64,000 nucleotides of DNA, from the NCBI GenBank assembly GCA_021850325.1, contig JAJZMF010000007.1, positions 1 to 64,000 of the forward strand, read 5' to 3'. Positions within the stretch are counted from its first letter, which is position 1; every line of letters starts with the position of its first letter. The translations under genes and the position numbers were made by a program. Positions 7,086 to 19,669 of the stretch are shown in pieces. The notes below the pieces were generated by a model. It was not told where the DNA came from. It made no database searches and saw nothing but the letters and a program-made list of their open reading frames with translations. The DNA comes from Actinomycetes bacterium (GTDB lineage Bacteria; Actinomycetota; Acidimicrobiia; Acidimicrobiales; Palsa-688).

Positions 7086-9593
7086 ATGACCAAGACCGGG
7101 CCGGTTGCCCGCAGCCGGGCTGCCCTCAGGGCCGTGGCGACGGTGGTCCTCGTGACGGTGATGTCAGCCGGGCCACCTGTCGCCCGGGCAGGACCTCCGC
7201 CTGTCCTGGCCCGGGGCGCGCTCGCCTACACCCAGGGCCTGGTGGGCCCCTACCTGCCGGGCACCCCGGCAGCGGCCTTCTACAACAGCCCTTCCAACCC
7301 TTCTGACAACCAGCTCCTGGCCCAAGGGGATGTACAGCAGGCATGGGCCTCGGAACCGGGTAGCGAGGTCCCGGCCCCCATCGTCGCCGTGGTCGACTCC
7401 GGGGTCGGCCCCAGCCCCGACCTGACCGGTCGGGTGCTGCCCCAGGTCAACTTCTACGCCCTGAACGGCCCAGGCGGCGCCTCGTGCTCCTCCACCCCGT
7501 CCTCGTGCGTGAACGACGACATCGGCCACGGCACCCTCGTGGCCGATGTCGTGGCCGGTGGGGTCTCGGCGGCCAGCAACGTGCCCGGCGTCTGCCCCAC
7601 CTGCGAGATCCTCCCGGTACGCGTCGGCGGCTACGTCCCCGGCACGCAGTCCGAGTACTTCACGACCGGGGCGATCGCCGGGGGCATCTACTACGCGGCC
7701 AGCCAGCCGGGCGTCAAGGTCATCAACCTCTCCCTCGGCGGGCCGGCTGACCCGGCAGGCACCTTCGATGCGGCACCACCGGGCGAGCCCGCCCAGCCGG
7801 TCGACAGCGGCTCTGCCGGCATGATGCAGTACGCCATCGCCTATGCCCTCTCCAAAGGGGTCACGGTTGTTGCCGCGGCAGGCAACTACCACAGCGACGT
7901 GCCCAGCTACCCGGCGGCAGTCCCCGGCGTCCTATCCGTCGCCGCCGTGACCCCTAAAGGGACGTTCGAGTACTTCAGCGACCACAACGGCGTCGGGCAG
8001 GACTGGGTCGATGTCGGGGCCCCTGGCTGCTACATCGTGGACTGGCTCCAGAGCGGTCAGACGGTCGCCGGCCAGTTCTGCGGCACGTCAGCAGCCTCCC
8101 CCTACGTCGCAGGCCTGGTCGGGCTGCTCTACGAAGCCGACCCGGCGATGAGCGCCGCCCAGGCGACGGCCGTGACCGAGGACGCGGCCACCAACCCACT
8201 GGCACAGGACCAGATGTGGTGGCAGGCGAACGGCACGAGCACGGGCCTGAACGAATTCAGCGCCGGCCTCTATACCGGGAAGGTCTCGAGCCCCTCGTAC
8301 ACGGTCTCCTTGACAGACATCGCGAGCCCGAGCCAGATCGCCTTCTCCTACACCTCGAACGACCCGACCGACCCCTCGGGGACCGGTGTGCTCACACCTG
8401 GGCAGAGATCGCCACTGGGCACCAAGGGCCTGAGCCTTTACACCGAGCCTGCTCCCGTCTCCTCGTACACCACCTCTGACAGCTACACGGCGTCAATGGG
8501 AGGGTCGAGCTACGGGACGGTGGACGCAGCCAAAGCGGTGGCCGCGGCCGAGGCGCTCTCGGGTGCGCAACCTGGGACAACCACCACGACGACGGTCCCG
8601 CCCACCACGACTGTGCCCCCCACCACGACCACCCACCCAGCCACCACGACCACCACCACGACCACGACGCCCGTCGTGACCACAGCACCGGCACAGCCCG
8701 GCACCACGGCCACAACCGTCCCGACGGCACCTGTCAGCCCGGTACCCGGTCTGGTCGCCGTCCCCGGGGGCGTCGCGCCCCCCGGAGGTGGGCCCCTCGC
8801 ACCCCCGGTCGTCGCGACCACGGCTCCCCCGGCCCCCACGACCACGACCACCGCGCCCCGCAGTGCGCCACCAGCGCCCGGGAGAAGTACACCCCCTCTG
8901 CCAGCCCCTGTGCCCCGAACAGCCATGCGGCCACCCTCCGATCAGGTGGTGGTAGCGAAGGCCATAGGCTCGGGGACAGTGGCCGCGCCGGCACCTGCCG
9001 GCGGCTGGTGGACGGTCCTGTCATCGGGACGCGTCGTAGCGCACGGCCCGGCCCACTACTACGGGAGCCCGAAGGCCGTCCGGGGCAGGGTCGTCGGCAT
9101 CGTCCCGACCCCGAGCGGCAAGGGCTACTACCTGTTCACCCGCTCAGGCGCCGTCTATGCGTTCGGCAATGCCAGGGCGCATGGCTCTCTCCGGGGCCGC
9201 ACCCGGGGCCCCGTGGTCGGGCTCGGCCCGCTCGCGGACGGCCGGGGCTACTACCTCGTCACCGCCAGTGGTGCGGTCTACGGCCTGGGTGCGGTGGTGG
9301 GCCACGAGCAGGGAGCCGCCCTGGCCGGTGTCGTCGGGGTCGCCGCCGACCCGGCCGGCGGCTACTGGGTGGTTACCCGCACCGGAGGGGCCCGGTCGTC
9401 CGGGACGATGGGCCTCCAGGCCCACCCGCACCTGGGCTCCCCCGTCGTGGCCGTCCTGGGAGGCACCCGGACAGGCCCGGTGGTCCTGCTCGCCGACGGC
9501 CGCGAGGTGCACCTGGTGGCCCGGGCCCCAGCCGGCGCCCACCACCGACGCTCACCACCGCGCCGCAGCAACCGGGGTGGGAGGACCGCTTAG
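7086..9593 (+). CDS. Secreted subtilisin-like serine protease with Thr-rich stalk and C-terminal propeller repeats
   Basis: This 835-residue S8-family protease has its catalytic triad at Asp104 (VAVVDSGVG), His148 (DIGHGTLVA) and Ser335 (CGTSAASPYVAG). A signal peptide occupies about 1-35. After the catalytic and a beta-rich domain comes a long Thr/Pro stalk (about residues 495-570), then a Pro-rich linker and about four propeller-like repeats (about 630-800) with motifs GGWWTVLSSGRVVAHG, GKGYYLFTRSGAVYAFG, GRGYYLVTASGAVYGLG and GGYWVVTRTGG. These Gly-Tyr/Trp-containing repeats are common in secreted proteins of Acidimicrobiia. GAGGAGG upstream fixes the ATG at 7086; the open frame extends far upstream but without protein-like content. 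It probably acts at the cell surface. Confidence 0.9.
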   Translation: MTKTGPVARSRAALRAVATVVLVTVMSAGPPVARAGPPPVLARGALAYTQGLVGPYLPGTPAAAFYNSPSNPSDNQLLAQGDVQQAWASEPGSEVPAPIVAVVDSGVGPSPDLTGRVLPQVNFYALNGPGGASCSSTPSSCVNDDIGHGTLVADVVAGGVSAASNVPGVCPTCEILPVRVGGYVPGTQSEYFTTGAIAGGIYYAASQPGVKVINLSLGGPADPAGTFDAAPPGEPAQPVDSGSAGMMQYAIAYALSKGVTVVAAAGNYHSDVPSYPAAVPGVLSVAAVTPKGTFEYFSDHNGVGQDWVDVGAPGCYIVDWLQSGQTVAGQFCGTSAASPYVAGLVGLLYEADPAMSAAQATAVTEDAATNPLAQDQMWWQANGTSTGLNEFSAGLYTGKVSSPSYTVSLTDIASPSQIAFSYTSNDPTDPSGTGVLTPGQRSPLGTKGLSLYTEPAPVSSYTTSDSYTASMGGSSYGTVDAAKAVAAAEALSGAQPGTTTTTTVPPTTTVPPTTTTHPATTTTTTTTTPVVTTAPAQPGTTATTVPTAPVSPVPGLVAVPGGVAPPGGGPLAPPVVATTAPPAPTTTTTAPRSAPPAPGRSTPPLPAPVPRTAMRPPSDQVVVAKAIGSGTVAAPAPAGGWWTVLSSGRVVAHGPAHYYGSPKAVRGRVVGIVPTPSGKGYYLFTRSGAVYAFGNARAHGSLRGRTRGPVVGLGPLADGRGYYLVTASGAVYGLGAVVGHEQGAALAGVVGVAADPAGGYWVVTRTGGARSSGTMGLQAHPHLGSPVVAVLGGTRTGPVVLLADGREVHLVARAPAGAHHRRSPPRRSNRGGRTA
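8577..8740 (+). repeat. ACC/ACG-type simple repeat encoding the Thr-rich stalk
   Basis: A run of near-perfect Thr codons (mainly ACC and ACG, broken by Pro and Val codons) encodes stretches such as TTTTTTVPPTTTVPPTTTT. Such trinucleotide-rich tracts change length by slippage, so stalk length may vary between strains. Confidence 0.7.
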
Positions 9594-9651
9594 GCGTCGT
9601 CCCCGCGGGGCGCCGGTGTGGCGTGCCCGAGACCGACATCGCGGCTCCGCT

Positions 9652-9678
9652 GGCCGGACCGGGCTGACCGGGCCGGCC
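9652..9678. terminator. Hairpin between convergent subtilase and Nramp genes
   Basis: A GGCCGG/CCGGCC stem (9652-9657 with 9673-9678), with further internal pairing, lies between the protease stop (9593) and the transporter stop (9683). It could serve either gene; there is no T tract. Confidence 0.4.
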
Positions 9679-9682
9679 GGCG

Positions 9683-11335
9683 TCACCGGACGGCGACCTG
9701 GACGACCCTCACGACGACCATGGCGAAGGCGACGACCAGGTAACCGCGGAGGACCAGGAGGCCCACCTTGCGCTGCGAGGACATGACCGGCCTGGCGAGG
9801 CGGTTGAGAGGGGGCATGCGCCAGGTGTCCCTCCTCTGCCACCCGACGGGGACGGTGAGCGCCCTGGTGGCGCTGAAGTGCGCCCGGAGCGCGCCGAGGA
9901 TGCCCAGTACCGCACCGAGGGCGGCGCCAACGGTCAGGACCGCCACTATCTGGCCACCGGTGATGCCGGGGAAGAGCACGCTCGCTGTGAGGATGACGGA
10001 CAGTACGACGAGCACCCATATGACGGCTGCAGTGAACACATTGAGCCGCCTGGAGTTGACCCAGGGCCCGAGGACGTCCTTGTCGTTGCAGAGCAGGAGC
10101 AGGAAGACCGTCGCACTGGGCAACAGGACACCGGCCAGGGTCTGCACACCCTCGGTGAGCAGGCCCAGAGGGACTCCGGGCGTCAGCACCAGTGCCGCTG
10201 CAAGCCCCATCAGCCCCGCATAGGAGGCATAGAACCCCTTGGCCCTGGTGATCGGGCGGTGCAGTGAGTGGTTCAACCCGAGCACGTCGGCCCCGGCGTA
10301 GGCAGTGGCCAACCCGACGGCGGCCGCACCGATGATGCTGGCATCGAGCAGGGCGAGGGCGAAGAGGTCGCCTGCCAACCTGGACACGTAGTGACCCAGG
10401 CCCTCGGCAACCCCGGCAGCGTTGGTGAAGTGCCCGAAGCCGGGGCGACCGGCGAAGACCGCATCAGAGAAGCCGAACATCGCAGCCGCGCCCACGACGA
10501 CGATGACGATGCCCACCCAGAGGTCCACCCGCTCGTAGGGCACGAAACGAGGCGTGATCCTCTTGTCGATCACGTAGGACTGCTGGAAGAACAGTTGCCA
10601 GGGAGCCACCGTCGTGCCGACGATGGCGATCAGGAGGAGCATCACGGTCGACAGGTGCGCCCCGTGGGGCAGGCCGGGCACCAGGAAGCCGTGCGCCATC
10701 TGGCCTGCGGGCGGGTGGACAGCGATGTAGATGGGGACCAGTACCAACGAGCCGAGGACCAGTACGAGGCATATCCGTTCAAAACGGCGGAAGCTGCCGG
10801 TGCTCGCCGCTCCGACCACCACGGCCCCGGCCAGAGCGACCGAAGGGACCTTGGGCAAGCCCAGGTAACCCACGGCGAGGGTGACCCCGATGAACTCGGT
10901 GACAATGGTGAGGGCGTTGAGGACGAAGAGGTCGATCACGCTGAAGGCACCCCAGAACTTGCCGAAGCGCTCGAGTACCAGGCGGGCATGGCCCACACCC
11001 GTGACGGCGCCGAGGCGCAGGACCATCTCCTGGTTGACATAGAGCACCGGTACCAGGAGCAATAGCACCCACAGGAGGCGGGCCCCGTAGTTCTGCCCGG
11101 CGTTGGTGTAGGTGCCAAAGGCACCGGCGTCATTGTCGCCCACCATCACGATGAGGCCGGGGCCGACTATGGCGAGCAGGGTCTTCAGCTTGGCAGAGAG
11201 GCCGGCACGCGCCTGGACGTCCCCGTGACGAATGGTGCCGAGGGCGCCCCGGATGTCGCCTACATGTGCTGTGTCGAGGACTGCTGCCTCCTCGACGAGG
11301 TTCTCTCCGACGCTCGTGGCGACGGCACGGGCCAT
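9683..11335 (-). CDS. Nramp-related divalent cation transporter with altered metal-site motifs
   Basis: This 550-residue polytopic protein has about 11-12 hydrophobic segments and the Nramp layout. The TM1 motif that is normally D-P-G-N reads D69-A-G-A72 (GDNDAGAFGTY). The TM6 motif, normally M-P-H, reads A244-P-W (GTTVAPWQLFFQ). The Asp is kept, but the metal-site Asn and Met are replaced. Replacement of the soft Met ligand is the hallmark of Nramp-related magnesium transporters, so Mg2+ (or hydrated Mn2+) is a better guess than Fe2+/Mn2+ by the standard mechanism. The N terminus has about 50 soluble residues. AAAGGAGG precedes the ATG at 11335. A consensus promoter and an about 215-nt leader lie upstream. 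Confidence 0.82.
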   Translation of the reverse strand: MARAVATSVGENLVEEAAVLDTAHVGDIRGALGTIRHGDVQARAGLSAKLKTLLAIVGPGLIVMVGDNDAGAFGTYTNAGQNYGARLLWVLLLLVPVLYVNQEMVLRLGAVTGVGHARLVLERFGKFWGAFSVIDLFVLNALTIVTEFIGVTLAVGYLGLPKVPSVALAGAVVVGAASTGSFRRFERICLVLVLGSLVLVPIYIAVHPPAGQMAHGFLVPGLPHGAHLSTVMLLLIAIVGTTVAPWQLFFQQSYVIDKRITPRFVPYERVDLWVGIVIVVVGAAAMFGFSDAVFAGRPGFGHFTNAAGVAEGLGHYVSRLAGDLFALALLDASIIGAAAVGLATAYAGADVLGLNHSLHRPITRAKGFYASYAGLMGLAAALVLTPGVPLGLLTEGVQTLAGVLLPSATVFLLLLCNDKDVLGPWVNSRRLNVFTAAVIWVLVVLSVILTASVLFPGITGGQIVAVLTVGAALGAVLGILGALRAHFSATRALTVPVGWQRRDTWRMPPLNRLARPVMSSQRKVGLLVLRGYLVVAFAMVVVRVVQVAVR

Positions 11336-11551
11336 GACGGCCTCCTTTCGGGCAGATGGGGGCGCGCCAGCTAGAGGGCGCGGGACTAGCTCATCGCAAC
11401 GACGAGGAAGTGCTCTCCAAGTGCCAGGAGGCAGGGCGGCGGGACGCCGCAGGGCGGGCCTCGGTAACTAGGCCAGCACCGGCAAAGGAGAGCGCCAGGT
11501 ACTTGGGGGTTGTCGCACTGGCTCACCTCCTGAGGCCGGAAGGGGGAAGAC
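11336..11551 (-). promoter_or_regulatory. Long structured 5' leader of the Nramp-type gene
   Basis: If transcription starts near 11551 the mRNA has about 215 untranslated bases. It can form a perfect GCGGCG/CGCCGC hairpin (11436-11450). It can also form two competing long-range helices: GCTCTCC (11493-11487) with GGAGAGC (11418-11412), and CCAAGTACC (11506-11498) with GGCACTTGG (11425-11417). The two 3' arms share bases and the order a-b-a'-b' is not nested, so they exclude each other or form a pseudoknot. That is what a metal-sensing riboswitch might look like. I could not match it to the M-box or yybP-ykoY consensus. No protein gene is supported in this stretch. Confidence 0.4.
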
Positions 11552-11557
11552 GGCTGC

Positions 11558-11586
11558 AGTATACGACCGTCCGCTTCCCTCGTCAA
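11558..11586 (-). promoter_or_regulatory. Consensus housekeeping promoter of the Nramp-type gene
   Basis: On the minus strand TTGACG (11586-11581) is followed after exactly 17 bases by TATACT (11563-11558). This is one of the best sigma-70-like matches in the window and sits in the most AT-rich part of the intergenic region. Confidence 0.7.
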
Positions 11587-11681
11587 CGCCCTCGGTGAGC
11601 GCCAGGGCCCGCTACGCCCTGAGGCCTCCAGGCCCTGCCCGCACCTGCGTCGCGGCCCGGGGCGGGAAGCGACAGGCCCGC

Positions 11682-13112
<1,431 letters not shown>

Positions 13113-13122
13113 GCGCACTCGT

Positions 13123-13148
13123 GCCAGGGGGCGCGCGGCACCCCTGGC
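13123..13148. terminator. Hairpin between argG and the esterase gene
   Basis: GCCAGGGG (13123-13130) and CCCCTGGC (13141-13148) form a perfect 8-bp stem with a 10-base loop, 10 bases after the argG stop and 15 bases before the convergent stop. Confidence 0.55.
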
Positions 13149-13163
13149 GTCACAGCGCCTGCC

Positions 13164-14195
13164 CTACTCCCGGGCGAAGGCTGCCATGTCCCGCGCCGTG
13201 TCCCGGCTGATGTCGGGGCAGAGGCTCGTGAAGACCTCGGTGGCGTGGGCGGTGCCCATCGTCTGCCGGCAGCGGGCGGGCACACCGGCCTGCAGGAGCA
13301 GGCGGTAGAAGTTGACCCCCTCGTCCCGCAACGGGTCGCACTCGTTCACGTTGACCACCGTGGGCGGGAAGCCCCTCACGTCGTCCACCGTGGCGAACAG
13401 CGGCCAAGCCAACGGGTCCCGGGACTCGAAGGCATCGATGCCGTAGCTCATGGCTGCCCGGTTGTCGTGCAGTTCGAGCATGATGCCGTTGTTCTCGACC
13501 GAGGACGGGCAATCGTCGCGGGGCCATGAGCCTGCGATGTAGGGGCACAGAGCGTACAGGCCCTTCACCAGGCCGATGTCCCCGTCACGCAGGAGCCTGA
13601 GACCGGTGGCCAATGTGAGGTTGCCGCCCCCGCTCTCACCTGCCACCACCACCCGGGCAGGGTCGATGCCCAGGCGGGAGGCGTTGGCAACCGTCCAGCG
13701 CAGGCCCGACACGCAGTCGTTGAGCCCCGCCGGGTATGGCGCCACCTCGGGTACCGAGGACGGCACCAGGGAATTGCGGAAGTCGACCATCACGACGGCC
13801 ACCCCGTTTGCCGCAAGTAGCCTTGCCCAGCCTCGGAAGTGGGGGTCGTAACAGGACTGGCTGGCCATCCCTCCCCCGTGCACGTAGTAGATGCAAGCCA
13901 GTGCCTCGTCGTTGTCCGGTCGGGTCACCAGGAGCTTCACCCGGTTGCCGTCCGGGGACGACTCCAGCTCCTCCTCGGAGCAGGCCAACCCCGTCGAGGG
14001 GGCCGCCTCCTCCGAGCCGCACTGCGCCTTCAACCGGTCCCACGCGTCCTCCTCGTGCCGCTCGCCCAGAGCAGCGGCCTCACGTAGGAGCTCGTCCCGG
14101 CTGCCCACATCACCCCCTGCCTCGCTCGGCACCGACAAGAGGAAAGCCTTCACCCGAGGGTCCAGGCGCTGGTCCTCGGCGATGTCGTAAGCCAT
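13164..14195 (-). CDS. Alpha/beta hydrolase, HSL-like esterase
   Basis: This 343-residue carboxylesterase belongs to the hormone-sensitive-lipase (GDXG) group. The oxyanion HGGG is at 106-109, the nucleophile elbow GESGGGN has Ser188, Asp287 lies in NECDPLRDEG and His317 in GTAHATE, so the triad is complete. The N-terminal about 90 residues are an acidic helical cap. It would hydrolyse short acyl or acetyl esters in the cytoplasm. It sits divergent from the beta-galactosidase gene, so deacetylation of sugar substrates is possible but unproven. The ATG at 14195 was chosen since the open frame further upstream is basic, Pro-rich and unlike the family. Confidence 0.82.
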   Translation of the reverse strand: MAYDIAEDQRLDPRVKAFLLSVPSEAGGDVGSRDELLREAAALGERHEEDAWDRLKAQCGSEEAAPSTGLACSEEELESSPDGNRVKLLVTRPDNDEALACIYYVHGGGMASQSCYDPHFRGWARLLAANGVAVVMVDFRNSLVPSSVPEVAPYPAGLNDCVSGLRWTVANASRLGIDPARVVVAGESGGGNLTLATGLRLLRDGDIGLVKGLYALCPYIAGSWPRDDCPSSVENNGIMLELHDNRAAMSYGIDAFESRDPLAWPLFATVDDVRGFPPTVVNVNECDPLRDEGVNFYRLLLQAGVPARCRQTMGTAHATEVFTSLCPDISRDTARDMAAFARE

Positions 14196-14303
14196 GTGCC
14201 CCGTCTCTCTCCCTGCTACTGGCGGCAAGCCGCCGCACCACGCCTCGCTACCACCCCAGGCCCTCGGCCGCAACAGCCCGGGGACGGTGCCGCTGCCACC
14301 ACC

Positions 14304-14352
14304 GTGGCGCCGCGGCCGGGCGCCACAGTGCCCGGGCGAGCGCGCGCCCGGG
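14304..14352. repeat. Two adjacent hairpins in the esterase/beta-galactosidase intergenic region
   Basis: GTGGCGCC/GGCGCCAC (14304-14311 with 14319-14326) and CCCGGGCG/CGCCCGGG (14331-14338 with 14345-14352) are perfect 8-bp stems within the 291-bp divergent gap. They could be operators, or terminators insulating the two promoters. Nothing else coding-like is visible between 14196 and 14486. Confidence 0.4.
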
Positions 14353-14453
14353 AGCCGGGGCTGCCCGAGGCCACGGCGACCGCTGGCAGCCCGGCGCTGT
14401 CCGGCTAGCGTTGGGACGGCCGAAGGGGGGCCGGGCTGCGCCCGTCCGGGTAG

Positions 14454-17690
<3,237 letters not shown>

Positions 17691-17709
17691 ACCGGGCCGC
17701 CCGCGCCGG

Positions 17710-17739
17710 CCCGGGCGCCACCAGGGCGGGGCGCCTGGG
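17710..17739. terminator. Hairpin after lacZ
   Basis: CCCGGGCGCC (17710-17719) pairs with GGCGCCTGGG (17730-17739) with one G-T wobble, 19 bases after the beta-galactosidase stop and before the convergent permease stop at 17798. Confidence 0.45.
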
Positions 17740-17797
17740 CGGGACCGGCGGCGAAACCCGCCCCTTCGGCCGGGGCCTGCCCGGCCGGGGCCGGCGC

Positions 17798-18601
17798 TCA
17801 GACCCGCGCCGTGTCCTTGCGGAAGCGCCAGGCGGCACCGCCCACGAAGATGGCCAGCCAGGCCAGCACGTTGAGCACCCAGGTCCAGTCGAACGGCGTG
17901 CTGTTGAGCCCCACGTGCACGATCTGGTTGAGACCGTACAGGGGGGTGAACTTGGCCCCCTGGCGCACCGCCTCGGGGAACTGGCTGAGGGGCACGAACA
18001 GCCCGCCACCGAAGGAGACGAGCCACAGGACGAACCCCATCACCTGCATGACGTTGTCGGACGGCAACAGGTAGCCCATGAACAGCCCGAAGGCGCCGAA
18101 GATGAGCGAACCGAGCCAGACCACCACGGCGCTGAGCGCCCACACGTGCACGGGCATGCTGGGCTGCCCCGTGGCGATCCCCACGGCGTAGACGATCACG
18201 TCGGCGAAAAACCCGAGCACCAGGGCCGTCGCCATCTTGATGAGGATGTAGGCCAGCGGGGTGAGCGGGGTGACGCGCAGCTGGCGGCTCCAGCCGGCAG
18301 CGCGTTCGAGCGACACGGTCGCCCCGCTGCCCGTGGTTGCGACCACACAACCGTAGAGGGCCATCGAGATCATGATGAACGCGGAGACGTTGCCCGACCC
18401 CGCCCTCTGGGAGGCATAAGCCTTGTTGAGCCCGAAGATGAGGAAGAACACCACGGGCAGCACGAGGGTGAAAGCCACTGTGCGCCGGTTGCGGAGGAGA
18501 CGGCGCACCTCGATCACGAACACGGGCAGGCTCAGGCCTCCAAAGGGTGGCGGCCTGCGCTCCACCGGTCCCACCCGGGCCACCTCGGTGCCGCTGCTCA
18601 C
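17798..18601 (-). CDS. ABC-2 type exporter permease
   Basis: The 267-residue permease has six hydrophobic segments in the ABC-2 pattern: a cytoplasmic start, then RNRRTVAFTLVLPVVFFLIFG, and a late PLSQFPEAVRQGAKFTPLYGLNQIV loop typical of the DrrB/NodJ group. It forms an exporter with the ATPase whose gene overlaps it by 4 bases (GTGA at 18598-18601). The substrate is unknown; related systems export antibiotics, lipids or peptides. The GTG start was chosen for the overlap. Confidence 0.88.
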   Translation of the reverse strand: MSSGTEVARVGPVERRPPPFGGLSLPVFVIEVRRLLRNRRTVAFTLVLPVVFFLIFGLNKAYASQRAGSGNVSAFIMISMALYGCVVATTGSGATVSLERAAGWSRQLRVTPLTPLAYILIKMATALVLGFFADVIVYAVGIATGQPSMPVHVWALSAVVVWLGSLIFGAFGLFMGYLLPSDNVMQVMGFVLWLVSFGGGLFVPLSQFPEAVRQGAKFTPLYGLNQIVHVGLNSTPFDWTWVLNVLAWLAIFVGGAAWRFRKDTARV

Positions 18602-19578
18602 GACGGGGCCCCAGCCCGGCCCGCTCCGGCGCCCACCGGGTCGTCTGCAGTGAGGGCCAGGAAGGCCTCCTCGAGGCCCTGGGCCGTGATCTCGAGGTCC
18701 CGGGCGCTGGTCTGGTTCAACAGGTAACGTGCCACCGAGTCCGTGTCGTCCGAGCGGACGAGCACGGTGCTGCCCCGGACCTCGACCGAGGAGACCCCTT
18801 CGAGCGCCCCCAGCGCGCCGGTGTCGGCCCCCGGCCATGTCGCCCGCACGACCCGGCCCGAAGCCATGGCTCTCACCTGGGCCGGTGACCCGTCAGCGAC
18901 CACCCTGCCCCTGCGCACCATCACCACCCGGTCCGCGTAGGCGTCTGCCTCCTCCAGGTAGTGGGTCGCGAACACGACCGTCCGGCCCCGGCCGGCATCC
19001 TTGCGTATCGCCTCCCAGAACTCGTGCCTGCCCTCCACGTCCATACCCTGGGTCGGCTCGTCGAGGACGAGGAGGCCGGGGTCGGGCAGGAGGGCCAGGG
19101 CGAACCGCAACCGCTGCTGCTCTCCCCCCGAGCACTTGCCCACACGCCTCTGGGTTATGTGCGCCAGGCCGGCGCGCTCGATCACCTCCCCGACCGGACG
19201 AGGCCCACTGAAGAGGGCGGCCACGTACTGGACCGTCTCCAGCACGGTCAGGTCCTTGAGCAACCCGCCGGTCTGCATGACCGCCGAGACAAGGCCGGCC
19301 CGCACAGCGTGACGGGGTGCCATCCCGAACACGCTCACCTGGCCGGACGTCGGGTGGGACAGGCCGAGCACCATGTCGATGGTGGAGGTCTTGCCGGCAC
19401 CGTTCGGGCCCAGGTAGGCCACCACCTCACCCGGGTTGACCACCAGGTCGACGCCGTCCACCGCCACCACGGGCCCGAAAAGCTTGCGCACAGCCGTCAG
19501 CTCGATCGCAGGGACCACGCCCGGCAGCAGGCCCGGCCTACCCCTCATGACGAGGGCTTCGTCGTCCGATCCGTCCAT
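18598..19578 (-). CDS. ABC-2 exporter ATPase (DrrA-like)
   Basis: The 326-residue ATPase has Walker A LGPNGAGKTS, signature CSGGEQQRL (Cys replacing the usual Leu), Walker B LLVLDEPTQGMD and switch His in ATHYLEEAD. After the ATPase core comes an about 80-residue C-terminal domain like the DUF4162/DrrA tail. It pairs with the downstream permease. The ATG at 19578 has GGAGG upstream; a second in-frame ATG at 19548 is possible. A TAAGCT box on the minus strand (19628-19623) could be its -10. Confidence 0.9.
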   Translation of the reverse strand: MDGSDDEALVMRGRPGLLPGVVPAIELTAVRKLFGPVVAVDGVDLVVNPGEVVAYLGPNGAGKTSTIDMVLGLSHPTSGQVSVFGMAPRHAVRAGLVSAVMQTGGLLKDLTVLETVQYVAALFSGPRPVGEVIERAGLAHITQRRVGKCSGGEQQRLRFALALLPDPGLLVLDEPTQGMDVEGRHEFWEAIRKDAGRGRTVVFATHYLEEADAYADRVVMVRRGRVVADGSPAQVRAMASGRVVRATWPGADTGALGALEGVSSVEVRGSTVLVRSDDTDSVARYLLNQTSARDLEITAQGLEEAFLALTADDPVGAGAGRAGAPS

Positions 19579-19647
19579 CAGGTACGCCTCCGCCAGCCCG
19601 CCCGCGGTCCACCTGACGGCCGAGCTTAGCAGCACCTGGCACCGCCA

Positions 19648-19665
19648 CCCCGGGGCCGGCCGGGG
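19648..19665 (-). terminator. Short hairpin after the MFS gene
   Basis: CCCCGG/CCGGGG (19648-19653 with 19660-19665) lies just beyond the MFS stop at 19670, before the exporter operon in the same direction. It is a weak, GC-only stem. Confidence 0.3.
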
Positions 19666-19669
19666 GGCT

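Noticed and set aside
11386-11529. A short leader peptide starting at GTG (AGGAGGTG) within the Nramp leader.
   Set aside because: The AGGAGG abuts the GTG with no spacing and the peptide has no run of regulatory codons, so it is not supported.
11336-11551. An M-box (Mg2+) or yybP-ykoY (Mn2+) riboswitch before the Nramp-type gene.
   Set aside because: An AGGTGAG-like string occurs, but the other conserved M-box segments and the Mn2+ riboswitch loops are absent by eye. I keep it only as an unclassified leader.
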